Source: Idiomarina sp. A28L (GTDB taxonomy: Bacteria > Pseudomonadota > Gammaproteobacteria > Enterobacterales > Alteromonadaceae). Taken from it: a DNA stretch of 64,000 bases. The translations under genes and the position numbers were made by a program. This document shows positions 46,086-54,331 of the stretch, in pieces (the stretch's first letter is position 1; each line of letters starts with the position of its first letter). The notes below the pieces were generated by a model. That model did no database searches and was not told the origin of the DNA. It worked only from the letters and a program-made list of their open reading frames with translations. The stretch is from positions 62,001 to 126,000 of the forward strand of contig NZ_AFPO01000007.1 of assembly GCF_000218785.1 (NCBI RefSeq). Reading direction: 5' to 3'.

Positions 46086-47284
46086 TCATTCCCCTCCCCG
46101 GGAGTTTGCGTGGGCTCACCATTATCTTGATGACGCGGGTGTACTTTTCGTTCCGCCATTTGTTTTGGCACACTAAGGTTCTTCGGCGTTGGCGGAATAT
46201 CACCACCCTCAACCTTAATTTGTTTCAATCGGAATGCCCATGCTAATACTTCAGCTACTGCAGTGTATAAAGCAGTAGGAACTTCTCGCTCTAGATCCAC
46301 GTTATAGAACAATGCGCGGGCTAACGCTGGTGCTTCAAGGCGCGGAATATTATGCTCTTCGCCAAGCTCTCGAATCTTTGCCGCTACGGCATCTGAACCT
46401 TTGGCTACTAATCTCGGCGCGCCCATTTTTTTATCATCATACTTTAAAGCCACCGCAAAATGCGTTGGGTTTGTAATAATTACATCTGCTTCAGGAACTT
46501 TACTCATCATGCGGCCGCGAGAAATGGCTTGCTGCTGAGCCCGAATTCTCGCTTTAACATGCGGGTCGCCTTCAGTTTCTTTATGTTCCCGCTTTACTTC
46601 TTCTTTTGTCATTTTTAGCTTTTTCGTATGGCTATAAAGCTGATAAGGCACATCGATTAGCACTACTACAATTAATGTAAGCACCATTAATACAGCTGCT
46701 TCAGCGGCGAGCTTTAATGCATTAGTAAGTGCTAATTGCACTGGCTGCCCCATCAGGCCCATATATTCGCCTTGGCGAGTAACCAAAAACACCACTAGTA
46801 CGCCACCCACAAGTGCCGTTTTTGCTATCGCTTTGCCAAGTTCAGCCAAGGCTTGGCTCGAGAATATTCGTTTCAAGCCTTTAGCAGGGTTCAGTTTCGA
46901 TAATTGCGGCTTCATTCCCTTTGCAGAAACAATCCAGCCACCGAGCAACGCCGGCGCAACGAGAGCCAATACCACCATTAGGATAAATAATGGCATTAAT
47001 GCATATAGGCTTTGCAGTGCTAAATTAGCTACTTTCGAGAGCATTGGTTCGGGCTCAAAGGCATGCATTCGTTCAAATAAAAATGCCTGCTCCATCACCG
47101 TTCCAAGCTGCTCATAAAGAATCGAGCTCATCCCCCACAGGCCAATAATACCACCGAACAACAACACAAAAGTGGTCAATTCTCGAGATCGCGCAACTTG
47201 CCCCTCATCCCGCGCTTTTTGTAAGCGCCTGGGCGTGGCGGGTTCTGTTTTTTCAGAATCGTCGCTTGTACTCTGTTCTGCCAT
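46082..47284 (-). CDS. flhB: Flagellar export switch protein FlhB
   Basis: A 400-residue protein with four membrane helices (about 30-215) and a cytoplasmic domain with the self-cleavage site NPTH (ITNPTHFAVALKYDD). Cleavage between Asn and Pro switches export from rod/hook to filament substrates. The N-terminus (DDSEKTEPATPRRLQKARDEGQVARSREL) is typical. The ~45-residue C-terminal tail is Pro, Lys and Gln rich. It starts a separate transcription unit after a terminator that follows motB. A second FlhB C-terminal-like gene is at 50709-50978. Confidence 0.96.
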   Translation of the reverse strand: MAEQSTSDDSEKTEPATPRRLQKARDEGQVARSRELTTFVLLFGGIIGLWGMSSILYEQLGTVMEQAFLFERMHAFEPEPMLSKVANLALQSLYALMPLFILMVVLALVAPALLGGWIVSAKGMKPQLSKLNPAKGLKRIFSSQALAELGKAIAKTALVGGVLVVFLVTRQGEYMGLMGQPVQLALTNALKLAAEAAVLMVLTLIVVVLIDVPYQLYSHTKKLKMTKEEVKREHKETEGDPHVKARIRAQQQAISRGRMMSKVPEADVIITNPTHFAVALKYDDKKMGAPRLVAKGSDAVAAKIRELGEEHNIPRLEAPALARALFYNVDLEREVPTALYTAVAEVLAWAFRLKQIKVEGGDIPPTPKNLSVPKQMAERKVHPRHQDNGEPTQTPGEGNE

Positions 47285-47356
47285 TTTTAAGCGTTTCTCT
47301 AGGCATTATCGGGGATTTGGCTGATATTCTGCCAGAAGGCAAGGAAATTCGAATGG

Positions 47357-47385
47357 AAAAAAAGCGCCTGTTTATTGGCGCTTTT
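47357..47385 (-). terminator. Rho-independent terminator after motB
   Basis: Hairpin AAAAGCGCC-N8-GGCGCTTTT followed, in the leftward direction, by a run of T residues (T7). It lies between motB and flhB on the same strand, implying that flhB has its own promoter in the ~70 bp to its right. A weak CCCGATAA-like -10 element at 47305-47312 has no matching -35. Confidence 0.8.
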
Positions 47386-47420
47386 CATTTTATTCTTTGT
47401 TTACAAGCAAACGATTAGGG

Positions 47421-48359
47421 CTAGAGAAAAAAGCCTTGCGGATCTTCATCTAAAGAAACACCGCCTTCGCCAAGCTCCGCTTCTAAATCTTCTTCCAATA
47501 AGCGCTCAAATTCCTCAGAATCGCCAGGCAGGAGCCCCTGACGGCGAATAAACTCTGCTGATTGCTCAGTATGTAAAATCAAAGTAATTCTTCGGTTCAT
47601 TGGATCACGCGGGCTAGCACCCTCTAATGGAATGCGATCGGCAACACCCGATATTGAAAGTAATTTCTCCGGATCTAAACCACCGGCAATCAATTCACGG
47701 CGTGATGCATTTGCTCTATCTGATGATAATTCCCAGTTGCTATAACCCACATAACCGCCCGCATAAGGAATGCTATCGGTATGGCCACTAATGGTTAAAG
47801 CATTATCTACTGAGTTCAAAATTGGTGCTACGGTTCTCAACAACCGGCCCATATACGGCGCTACGGTTGGCGAGCCAATTTCAAACATTGGCCGTTGTTC
47901 GGTATCCATCATTTGAATACGCAAACCCTCACGGGTTAAATCTAAACGCATCTGAGCTTCGAGTTGACGTAAAACCGGGTCAGCTTGAATAGCTCGTTCT
48001 ATTTGCCGTTGAATATTCTGAAAGTGGCGGCGCACATCAGCAGGCCGTGTTTGCATTCGATAATCAATTCGAGCTCGCTCACCATCAGAATGCATAGTAT
48101 CCGGCCCACCACCCTGAATCGCAGAGCTTGCCGAATTATCTCTATCACCACCAACCATTGCTACTGCCAGGGGCGTTCGAAAATACTCAGCTACGCTCTG
48201 GCGTTGCTCATCATCCGCCATCGAAAGTATCCACATCACCAAGAACAACGCCATCAACGCCGTCATGAAATCGGCAAGTGCGATTTTCCATGCCCCACCA
48301 TGGTGGGCATGAACCACCTTTTTCCGGCGGATGATTATCGGGCGATGTTCTTCAGCCAT
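47421..48359 (-). CDS. motB: Flagellar stator protein MotB
   Basis: A 312-residue H+-type stator subunit. The single membrane helix carries the proton-carrying aspartate D30 in WKIALADFMTALMALFLVMWIL. A plug-like segment follows (AEYFRTPLAVAM). The C-terminal OmpA-like domain (ISGHTDSIPY ... NRRITL) binds peptidoglycan. Tyr-Ala at the channel entry of E. coli MotB is Leu-Ala here. It starts 5 bp after motA and is probably cotranscribed with it from the sigma-28 promoter at 49327-49353. Confidence 0.95.
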   Translation of the reverse strand: MAEEHRPIIIRRKKVVHAHHGGAWKIALADFMTALMALFLVMWILSMADDEQRQSVAEYFRTPLAVAMVGGDRDNSASSAIQGGGPDTMHSDGERARIDYRMQTRPADVRRHFQNIQRQIERAIQADPVLRQLEAQMRLDLTREGLRIQMMDTEQRPMFEIGSPTVAPYMGRLLRTVAPILNSVDNALTISGHTDSIPYAGGYVGYSNWELSSDRANASRRELIAGGLDPEKLLSISGVADRIPLEGASPRDPMNRRITLILHTEQSAEFIRRQGLLPGDSEEFERLLEEDLEAELGEGGVSLDEDPQGFFL

Positions 48360-48364
48360 ATATA

Positions 48365-49228
48365 CTACTCCGCAGGTTTATTGCCACGAACATGATCTTC
48401 GAGCTCGTTGAACGATGGCCGTTCAACTAAATCAAGTGCCTTACGGCCAAACTCTACGGCGAGTTGCGGCGCATAACCATTCATACTAGCTATCAAAGTT
48501 ACGCGCACACATTGAAGTGATTTCAGGCCCTCAGCAATTTGCCGTTCAATCCGGGTTGCTAATGGGCTAATAAACCCGTAGCCCAATAGAATACCGAGGA
48601 ACGTACCAATCAATGCGTGTGCAATCATCTCACCCATTACATCAGCAGATGCATCGGCATAGGTTAGTGCTTTTACTACACCTAATACAGCGGCAACGAT
48701 ACCAAAGGCTGGCATCGCATCACCTACTTTAGCAATCGCATCTGCCGGCACATGAGCCTCGATCTCAAAGGATTCAATTTCGTGCAGCATTAGCTCATCG
48801 AGTTCATGTGGATTCATGTTGCCACTGATCATTAGGCGAAGGTAATCGGTAATGAAATTACGCAACATATCGTCGCCCAGAATCGCAGGATGCTCCTGAA
48901 ACAACACACTTTCTTGTGGTTCTTCAACATCGCGTTCAACCGCTAACATGCCATCACGGCGCATTTTATTAAGCAGCTTGTATAATAAAGCCATTAAATC
49001 CATGTACACCGCTTTGTTGTACTTGGTGGTGGCTTTTAATTTTTTGGTAACATTAAAGGTAGCTTTAATCGCCTTGCCATTGTTTGCTGCAATGAACGCA
49101 CCTACGCCGGCCCCACCAATCATTACGATTTCCAATGGTTGCCATAACGGCCCGAGCTGCCCGCCGGCCATTGAGAAGCCGCCAAAGACAGAGAAAATAA
49201 CAACTAAAAACCCAATCGCGATGAGCAC
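48365..49228 (-). CDS. motA: Flagellar stator protein MotA
   Basis: A 287-residue stator channel protein with four membrane helices. I set the start at GTG 49228: GAGGGG lies 6 nt upstream, and the resulting N-terminus LIAIGFLVVIFSVFGGFSMAGG aligns with E. coli MotA. An upstream ATG at 49297 would add 23 unmatched residues. The cytoplasmic loop has the charged RRDGMLAVERDVEEP segment that contacts FliG, and helices 3-4 contain DAMPAFGIVAAVLGVVKAL. This E. coli type of MotA (long, IGGAGVGAFIAAN) differs from PomA-type polar stators. Confidence 0.93.
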   Translation of the reverse strand: MLIAIGFLVVIFSVFGGFSMAGGQLGPLWQPLEIVMIGGAGVGAFIAANNGKAIKATFNVTKKLKATTKYNKAVYMDLMALLYKLLNKMRRDGMLAVERDVEEPQESVLFQEHPAILGDDMLRNFITDYLRLMISGNMNPHELDELMLHEIESFEIEAHVPADAIAKVGDAMPAFGIVAAVLGVVKALTYADASADVMGEMIAHALIGTFLGILLGYGFISPLATRIERQIAEGLKSLQCVRVTLIASMNGYAPQLAVEFGRKALDLVERPSFNELEDHVRGNKPAE

Positions 49229-49326
49229 CAGATACCCCTCATTTATTACTTTCGTAGGTAGTTTCGCTAACCATGCAATACTAAGTGGAGCATGCAAAAA
49301 TTGCTTAAACTAATCGTGTTTATTAG

Positions 49327-49353
49327 CTATCGGCTTTCGCAGGAAAAACTTAA
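49327..49353 (-). promoter_or_regulatory. Sigma-28 promoter for motAB
   Basis: On the minus strand: -35 TTAAGTTT, 11-nt spacer, -10 GCCGATAG. Consensus for FliA promoters is TAAAGTTT-N11-GCCGATAA, so there is one mismatch in each box. It lies ~100 bp upstream of the motA GTG and after the flhC stop, giving motAB an own class-3 promoter in addition to read-through from flhDC. Confidence 0.75.
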
Positions 49354-49395
49354 GTATTAATTTACGTATTCTTCACGGGTAGGGTGCCGAAAAAA

Positions 49396-49941
49396 CTACG
49401 ATTCCTTCAGTTTCGGCTTAGTTTTTTTCTTACCCGGCTTTCCTGCTCGGGAAGGCGGTTGGCAAATACCACACACGTATTCATCATCCGGTGTATGAGC
49501 GTGATTTACGAAAGGTAATGCACATTGTTTACAGGTAGAAAGCTGAAACATATTACTTTCAAAGAAACGCAATAGTGTCCAAGCTCGGGTTAAGCCCAAT
49601 ATTTGCTCGCCACCGGTAGAATCAACATGTTCATTATATAAACGATAGGCTTTCGTAAATGCCGTCATGCGATCTATTTTCTCGCTATCAGAAAGCTTGA
49701 GGTAGATAGAATAGAATAAGGAAGAATGGATGTTGGGTAGCCAGGTCATGAACCAATCAGTGGAAAAAGGCAACAAGCCTTTCGGAGGAGATTCTCCCCG
49801 TACTTCTTTATAGAGGCGAACTAAGCGGCCTCGGTTTAACTCTACTTCTGATTCTAATACTTGTAGCCGTGCCCCTAATTCAATTAGCTCAATAGCTAGC
49901 TGAACTTGATTCATTTCATCAAGAAGCTTTTTTTCTGACAA
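49396..49941 (-). CDS. flhC: Flagellar master regulator subunit FlhC
   Basis: A 181-residue FlhC homologue. The four zinc cysteines C137, C140, C157 and C160 (CKQC ... CGIC) are at the same positions as in E. coli FlhC. The N-terminal part (ELGARLQVLESEVELNRGRLVRLYKEVRGESPPKGLLPFSTDWF) is the most conserved segment. FlhC with FlhD forms the D4C2 activator that opens class 2 flagellar promoters. The gene begins 33 bp after flhD. A Lys-rich tail (GKPGKKKTKPKLKES) ends the protein. Confidence 0.95.
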   Translation of the reverse strand: MSEKKLLDEMNQVQLAIELIELGARLQVLESEVELNRGRLVRLYKEVRGESPPKGLLPFSTDWFMTWLPNIHSSLFYSIYLKLSDSEKIDRMTAFTKAYRLYNEHVDSTGGEQILGLTRAWTLLRFFESNMFQLSTCKQCALPFVNHAHTPDDEYVCGICQPPSRAGKPGKKKTKPKLKES

Positions 49942-49974
49942 AGCGTTACACCCTACTGCTTCTCTAATCGCATG

Positions 49975-50277
49975 TTAGCGCGTAGAGGCCATTAACATTG
50001 CAAGATGCGTGTGCGTTAAACCCGTTTCACGTTTGCTGCGCAAAATATGGGCTAATTGCTCTGCATTATCAGCGCAAGGGCGGAGTACAAACTGCCCCTG
50101 AGTGGCCAACCAAGTAATTTCGCGAACCGACATCGACGATATCAAATCAGCCATTTCGTTCGATAGCTTTAACCGAAACATTGCGGAATCGCGATCTTCT
50201 GAAAGCATTTTCTGTATCAGAAGCAAATATGCGAGGTTGAGTTCTTGGAACTCTTCAATTGTTTTTGTGGTTTCCAA
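49975..50277 (-). CDS. flhD: Flagellar master regulator subunit FlhD
   Basis: A 100-residue FlhD homologue: ELNLAYLLLIQKMLSEDRDSAMFRL and LTHTHLAMLMAS correspond to the dimer core and C-terminal helices of E. coli FlhD (116 residues). C68 corresponds to the inter-subunit disulfide region. No in-frame ATG is found upstream; the start is TTG at 50277, with AGGGGA 7 nt upstream. A weak start codon and the long leader suggest translation control. It is the first gene of the flhDC unit. Confidence 0.92.
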   Translation of the reverse strand: METTKTIEEFQELNLAYLLLIQKMLSEDRDSAMFRLKLSNEMADLISSMSVREITWLATQGQFVLRPCADNAEQLAHILRSKRETGLTHTHLAMLMASTR

Positions 50278-50708
50278 AATCTAATCCCCTGTGCCTCTCC
50301 GATGGAGAATGAGCGCATATAATAAAGATGTTTATGTATAATAAATATACACTTGCATCAAATTGATTAACTATTATTTTTGTCTTCTGTTAACCATATG
50401 TTATTGATACAGGCTATCGAACTATCCGTCAAACCATGACGTTATGATCTTTAGCCATTAGGTTTACAATAAATTTATAACCTATGGTAATCCAGAAATA
50501 TGTGGGGGGAAACCCTAAATGTTTGTAAAGACTGTAAGTCATTGCTGAACATTAAGGTTATAAAATAGACAGGCTGAAATTTTACAGAAACCTCGAAATT
50601 GAAGCTCACGGGAGTTCTTAGAGATAATGTACCAAACGTGGGTATTGAGTTTTACTAGTTTAAATAAATACAGGCTAATATTTTTGTGATTCACTTGTAT
50701 GCATAGGC
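50278..50708. promoter_or_regulatory. 431-bp flhDC upstream regulatory region
   Basis: No gene is seen. The stretch is AT-rich and lies between flhD and the 3' end of the leftward fliD operon. Long leaders with many control sites are known for flhDC in enteric bacteria. Candidate inverted repeats are GTATA-N5-TATAC at 50336-50350 and GTCA-N5-TGAC at 50428-50440. I cannot name the bound proteins or fix the transcription start, and no sigma-28 box is present. A G6 run (50503-50508) is followed by AAACCC. Confidence 0.55.
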
Positions 50709-50978
50709 CTAATTATCATCCGCAACTTCTTGCAACCATACTAAAAGCTCTACCAAAACCTCTTTTAAAGAATCAGGTAAGTAATCATTTGGGTTTAAAT
50801 GCATCAATAGGCCGACAAGCTCGGGTGCATCATGAACGAATATGCCATGCTTTTCCGCTTCAAAAATAATTCGCTCAGCAAATTCACCATACCCTTGCGC
50901 GAGCACTTCCGGTTGATTCGCTTGGTTATAGCCGAGTGCTACCGCTCCACGGCGTTTGTCCCAGTTTTTATCGCTCAT
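50709..50978 (-). CDS. FlhB C-terminal-domain-like protein (FhlB/EscU type)
   Basis: An 89-residue protein resembling the cytoplasmic domain of FlhB after its cleavage site (RRGAVALGYNQ ... PEVLAQGYGEFAERIIFEAEKHGIFVHDAPELVGLLMHL). It has no membrane helices and no NPTH site. The start at ATG 50978 overlaps the fliK-like gene by 11 bp; a longer frame would extend into that gene. Similar small proteins occur beside fliK-like genes in several proteobacteria and may help the export switch, but their role is not settled. It is the last gene of the fliD unit. Confidence 0.85.
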   Translation of the reverse strand: MSDKNWDKRRGAVALGYNQANQPEVLAQGYGEFAERIIFEAEKHGIFVHDAPELVGLLMHLNPNDYLPDSLKEVLVELLVWLQEVADDN

Positions 50979-51945
50979 TATTTTCAGCCTCAACGGCAGA
51001 ATCATCCTCGCGTTGCCGAGTTTCAACCGTAACCTCAGAAAGCCCGAGTTTGCGTAACCTATCGCGTAAAATACTCTCTTTTGATTCTAGCTTGGCAACC
51101 ACATCATCATTAGCCACAAACAATAGGTGCAGGTGCTTCTCTTTTAAATGCACCCCAACAGAAAGTGCACCCAACCCCCGAACAGTGAGCTCTAGCTCCG
51201 AGCGCCAGCTGCGATCTTTGTTTTTATCACTTTGCTGGTTTTGTTCTGAAGGATTGCGAGGTTCAACCTGCCCTGGCTGCAGAAACAAGGCCATAAAAAT
51301 ACCCGACCACAAATCGCCTTCCCAACGCAAAACTGGGGTAGTTAACATTTCAAGCTGCTGGCGAACGATCGGTTGTAAAGCTTCGGGAACTGGCCCTGTA
51401 AGAACTCGACCTTCCTGCGGCTGGGCAATATTTTGCATTTGTGGTTGTTGTTGTAGCGCTGAGCGCGGCACTTCGCCACGAAACCAACGGCCTAACGTGC
51501 TTTCGTAAAACACACCACTATTGCGAATACTCGAATCAAGCCTATCTGCCAAAAGTGTTGTTGTGATAGTTTCGCCAGATTGAATCAAAGGTACGCCAGG
51601 GCGAATCGTTGAACCCGGAGCTGGATATTGCATAAGCACATCGGCAATAGTTTTGCCGGCACTCGAAAGAGCTATTTGCGCAGAGGGAGGGCTTGGTAAG
51701 TTAGGTTGAATTTGTTGATAGGTTGCTTGCGCTAATTTGCTGCCAGTACGCAAATGGGGTTGCACAGCATGCGCTTGCGAATTAGCTCTAGAATCGAGCC
51801 GTGAATCGCTTTGTAACGCGCGCGGCCCCTCGCCCGGATCTACCGGACGAACAGGTTGGTTTAAGTTTTTTTGCGCTGTAAGATCGCCCTTGGGGCCGAG
51901 AACTTGGTGTAACAGCGTATCAAGTAACGGAGTAATGCCGCTCAT
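50968..51945 (-). CDS. FliK-like hook-length control protein
   Basis: A 325-residue protein. The N-terminal ~200 residues are Gln, Ser, Pro and Arg rich with low complexity, and the C-terminal ~120 residues carry a FliK/Flg_hook-type domain (RWEGDLWSGIFMALFLQPG, then LELTVRGLGALSVGVHLKEKHLHLLFVAND). FliK measures hook length and contacts FlhB. Its neighbour encodes an FlhB C-terminal-like protein, so both may act together. It is placed after fliT rather than in a fliLMN operon; whether a second classic fliK exists elsewhere cannot be seen here. Start at ATG 51945. Confidence 0.8.
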   Translation of the reverse strand: MSGITPLLDTLLHQVLGPKGDLTAQKNLNQPVRPVDPGEGPRALQSDSRLDSRANSQAHAVQPHLRTGSKLAQATYQQIQPNLPSPPSAQIALSSAGKTIADVLMQYPAPGSTIRPGVPLIQSGETITTTLLADRLDSSIRNSGVFYESTLGRWFRGEVPRSALQQQPQMQNIAQPQEGRVLTGPVPEALQPIVRQQLEMLTTPVLRWEGDLWSGIFMALFLQPGQVEPRNPSEQNQQSDKNKDRSWRSELELTVRGLGALSVGVHLKEKHLHLLFVANDDVVAKLESKESILRDRLRKLGLSEVTVETRQREDDSAVEAENNER

Positions 51946-51992
51946 CCTACACCTCCGTTAATCTTTCGTACTAAAACCAATGCTTGAATAAA

Positions 51993-52316
51993 TTAAGAAA
52001 GGTACGCGTTATCCACTTTTCTTTTTTTCGATGCCGTTGAAAGCATTTTTTCTAATTCAGCACGGCGCTGTGTTAACCGCTGACGAATTTCTTTGTCTTG
52101 CTTCAATAGCGTGTCTAAGAACACAAGTTTCTGTTCCTGCTGCTGTTCGGTTAACATGGCATCAAGCTCATGCTTTTGTAACCGCTCAACTTCGCTAACA
52201 TAAGCCACTTCGCTTTCGATAAGTTTGGTCCAATCATCTTCGCGCGCATGCTCAAGCATGGTGGAAGAGAATTCTAATAGCCGTTCATAAGCACTAATCA
52301 CTTCTGCCCCATCCAT
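51993..52316 (-). CDS. fliT: FliT-like flagellar chaperone
   Basis: A small helical protein of 107 residues if ATG 52316 is used (MDGAEVISAYERLLEFSSTML). It has the FliT pattern of an amphipathic four-helix chaperone with a C-terminal coiled-coil (QQEQKLVFLDTLLKQDKEIRQRLTQRRAELEKML). FliT binds FliD and, in enteric bacteria, FlhDC. The ribosome site is poor, and upstream in-frame starts up to 52397 would overlap fliS. The order fliD-fliS-fliT supports the assignment. Confidence 0.78.
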   Translation of the reverse strand: MDGAEVISAYERLLEFSSTMLEHAREDDWTKLIESEVAYVSEVERLQKHELDAMLTEQQQEQKLVFLDTLLKQDKEIRQRLTQRRAELEKMLSTASKKRKVDNAYLS

Positions 52317-52348
52317 TACCGGTTTCAAATACGCACGAGCGCCCACGT

Positions 52349-52759
52349 TTACGCGCCCTGCTTCGCTGATGCTGCCTGCTGTCCAATTTCTTTCCATGCT
52401 GAACCTATATTTAGAAGTAGTTCTGCTGCTTCATCGAGCTTCGCAGTATCATTATGGATATTCGCTTTCATCAGCAAGCCCGAAATGTAGTTATAGAGGC
52501 TCTCTAAGCGTTCTGCCAATTCGCCACCTTTTTCTTTATCAAGGGCGGCCAACAAACCACTGTTCACAATATCCATCGCTTTTGATATTGCTTTCGCTTT
52601 TTCCGCAATATTGCCATTAGCCATGTGCAATTTTGCCGCTTTAATCGAAGCTTGAGCACCATCGAATAACATCGAGATCAGTTGGTGTGGGCTGGCTGAG
52701 AGAACATTACTTTCAACACTCACTCTGCCATAAGCCGCTGCTCCGCGCATTGCATACAT
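52349..52759 (-). CDS. fliS: FliS flagellin export chaperone
   Basis: A 136-residue protein with the FliS signature: AYGRVSVESNVLSASPHQLISMLFDGA followed by helices with HDTAKLDEAAELLLNIGSAWKEI. FliS binds the C-terminus of flagellin and keeps it unfolded for export. A second start (MRGAAAYG) lies three codons in. The gene is 63 bp after fliD. Confidence 0.93.
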   Translation of the reverse strand: MYAMRGAAAYGRVSVESNVLSASPHQLISMLFDGAQASIKAAKLHMANGNIAEKAKAISKAMDIVNSGLLAALDKEKGGELAERLESLYNYISGLLMKANIHNDTAKLDEAAELLLNIGSAWKEIGQQAASAKQGA

Positions 52760-52822
52760 AACTGTTCTCCTATCTTATGGTTTCCCAGCACAACCGGTAC
52801 TACCTTTACTGATTATTTATAA

Positions 52823-54172
52823 TTACTTACGGCCCAACTGAGCATTTAACATATCAAATTGCTGTGTTATGTAGTTACTCGTTGAGTTCATGTTCGCTAT
52901 CATGGAATCGAGTTGAGAAAACTGTGTACGATATCGATCAATGGTTTTCCCTATACTTTCTTCCATGCGCACAAATCTGTCGTCAAGTCTGCCAATGCTA
53001 TCTTGCAAACCTTTGGTGGTGTTCTTAATCGGCCCGTCACTTTGTAATAACTGAGTAATGCTTAGATCAATTTTTCCGCTTAAACCGCCGCCTGCTGAAG
53101 TACCCGCGAAGAACGTGCTTACATCACTCATATTGTTGGCAATCATTTCTTTAAACTTGGTTTCGTCCAAAGTTAATTTACCATCGAGTTCCAGATCAAT
53201 ACCGACATCACGCAGCATACGCGCATTTCCCGTATCAACCCCTTCACCGATAATACTTCGCATACTCTGTTGTACGTTTCGAAGCGTAGAATCACCCAGC
53301 AATTGGCCATTATTGCCGCTCTCACCACCAAAGCGCGTAAGGTTGCCAATAAGGCTTTGCAAATTATTGTATTTGTCTACAAAGTCAGTAACCGCTTTCT
53401 GGGTTAATTCATTATCACGAGTAATTGATACCGTTGAAGAACCTTCGGCTTGTAAATCTAAGGTTACGCCCTGAATTGCACCTTCAACACGGTTGCTTTG
53501 GCTGGTAATAGTAATGCCATTCACATTCAACATCGCATTTTGAGCTTGTTGCTCTGTGGCTGCGTCAAGCGCTAAGTCTGCACCCAATGCGCCAAAATTA
53601 ATATTGGAAATCGCTGCGTCAGTACCGGTTTCTGGCGAGCTCAACACCAAGCGATATGGAGTGCCGCTACCATCGTTAACGATTGAAGCTTGCACGCCAC
53701 CATTTGCAGTATTAATTGCATCACGAATGTTTTGCAGCGAACTTTGCGCCGGGTCGATATCAACCGCTAAAGTTTCACCGCTGCCAAGGGTAAAGGAAAG
53801 TGTTCCACCGCCAAGATTATCGGTTTGGCTTGCCACACCGGCAGTTGCCACACTATAAGCTTCAGCGCGGTCAATTACATTTACTTGATAACTACCGATA
53901 GGGGCTGTTGAGCTAGCTGCAGCGTTCACGGAAGAACCGGCTACCGCGCTACTTACACCCTGGAAAGTATCGGTTTTATTTAGCTTTGCAGCCGCATCTT
54001 GAAAAGTTGATAATGCACTTTCCAAGCGGCCGTAAGCGGAAATTTTCGCTTGCTGTGCTTGTTTCTGTTGCGTAATAGGCTGCAGCTTCTGACGTTCAGC
54101 TGCTGCCAGCTGATCGAGAAGCCCGTTGAGGTCCATACCAGAACCAATACCTAATGCAGAAATGGAAGCCAT
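52823..54172 (-). CDS. fliD: Flagellar hook-associated protein 2 (filament cap) FliD
   Basis: A 449-residue cap protein. The N-terminus MASISALGIGSGMDLNGLLDQLAAAERQKLQPI is diagnostic, and the C-terminal coiled coil (SIGRLDDRFVRMEESIGKTIDRYRTQFSQLDSMIANMNSTSNYITQQFDMLNAQL) fits FliD. The pentameric cap helps flagellin assembly at the filament tip. Transcription probably begins at the near-perfect sigma-28 promoter at 54305-54331, giving a ~135-nt leader. It is first in fliD-fliS-fliT-fliK-like-flhB-like. Confidence 0.95.
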   Translation of the reverse strand: MASISALGIGSGMDLNGLLDQLAAAERQKLQPITQQKQAQQAKISAYGRLESALSTFQDAAAKLNKTDTFQGVSSAVAGSSVNAAASSTAPIGSYQVNVIDRAEAYSVATAGVASQTDNLGGGTLSFTLGSGETLAVDIDPAQSSLQNIRDAINTANGGVQASIVNDGSGTPYRLVLSSPETGTDAAISNINFGALGADLALDAATEQQAQNAMLNVNGITITSQSNRVEGAIQGVTLDLQAEGSSTVSITRDNELTQKAVTDFVDKYNNLQSLIGNLTRFGGESGNNGQLLGDSTLRNVQQSMRSIIGEGVDTGNARMLRDVGIDLELDGKLTLDETKFKEMIANNMSDVSTFFAGTSAGGGLSGKIDLSITQLLQSDGPIKNTTKGLQDSIGRLDDRFVRMEESIGKTIDRYRTQFSQLDSMIANMNSTSNYITQQFDMLNAQLGRK

Positions 54173-54304
54173 TGTTTTACCTTTTGCAATTGCACTTGTT
54201 GTTTGAGCAAAATTATAGCTCGTTTAACAACAACATGCTTATTTTGTCAGCTTTTTTCCAGTAGCAATCACTGAAAAAGCCCTATTAAAAACTGCTTATT
54301 CAAT

Positions 54305-54331
54305 TTATCGGCCATTAAGCCCTAAACTTTA
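54305..54331 (-). promoter_or_regulatory. Sigma-28 promoter for fliD operon
   Basis: Minus-strand reading: TAAAGTTT, 11-nt spacer, GCCGATAA, an exact match to the FliA consensus. The -35 box overlaps the stop codon of the PilZ-HD-GYP gene, so the promoter is embedded at the end of that gene. It should drive fliD, fliS, fliT and the two following genes. Confidence 0.9.

Noticed and set aside
47300-47330. Sigma-28-like element upstream of flhB (CCCGATAA)
   Set aside because: No -35 box resembling TAAAGTTT at the 11-bp spacing; flhB is expected to be an early, FlhDC-dependent gene.
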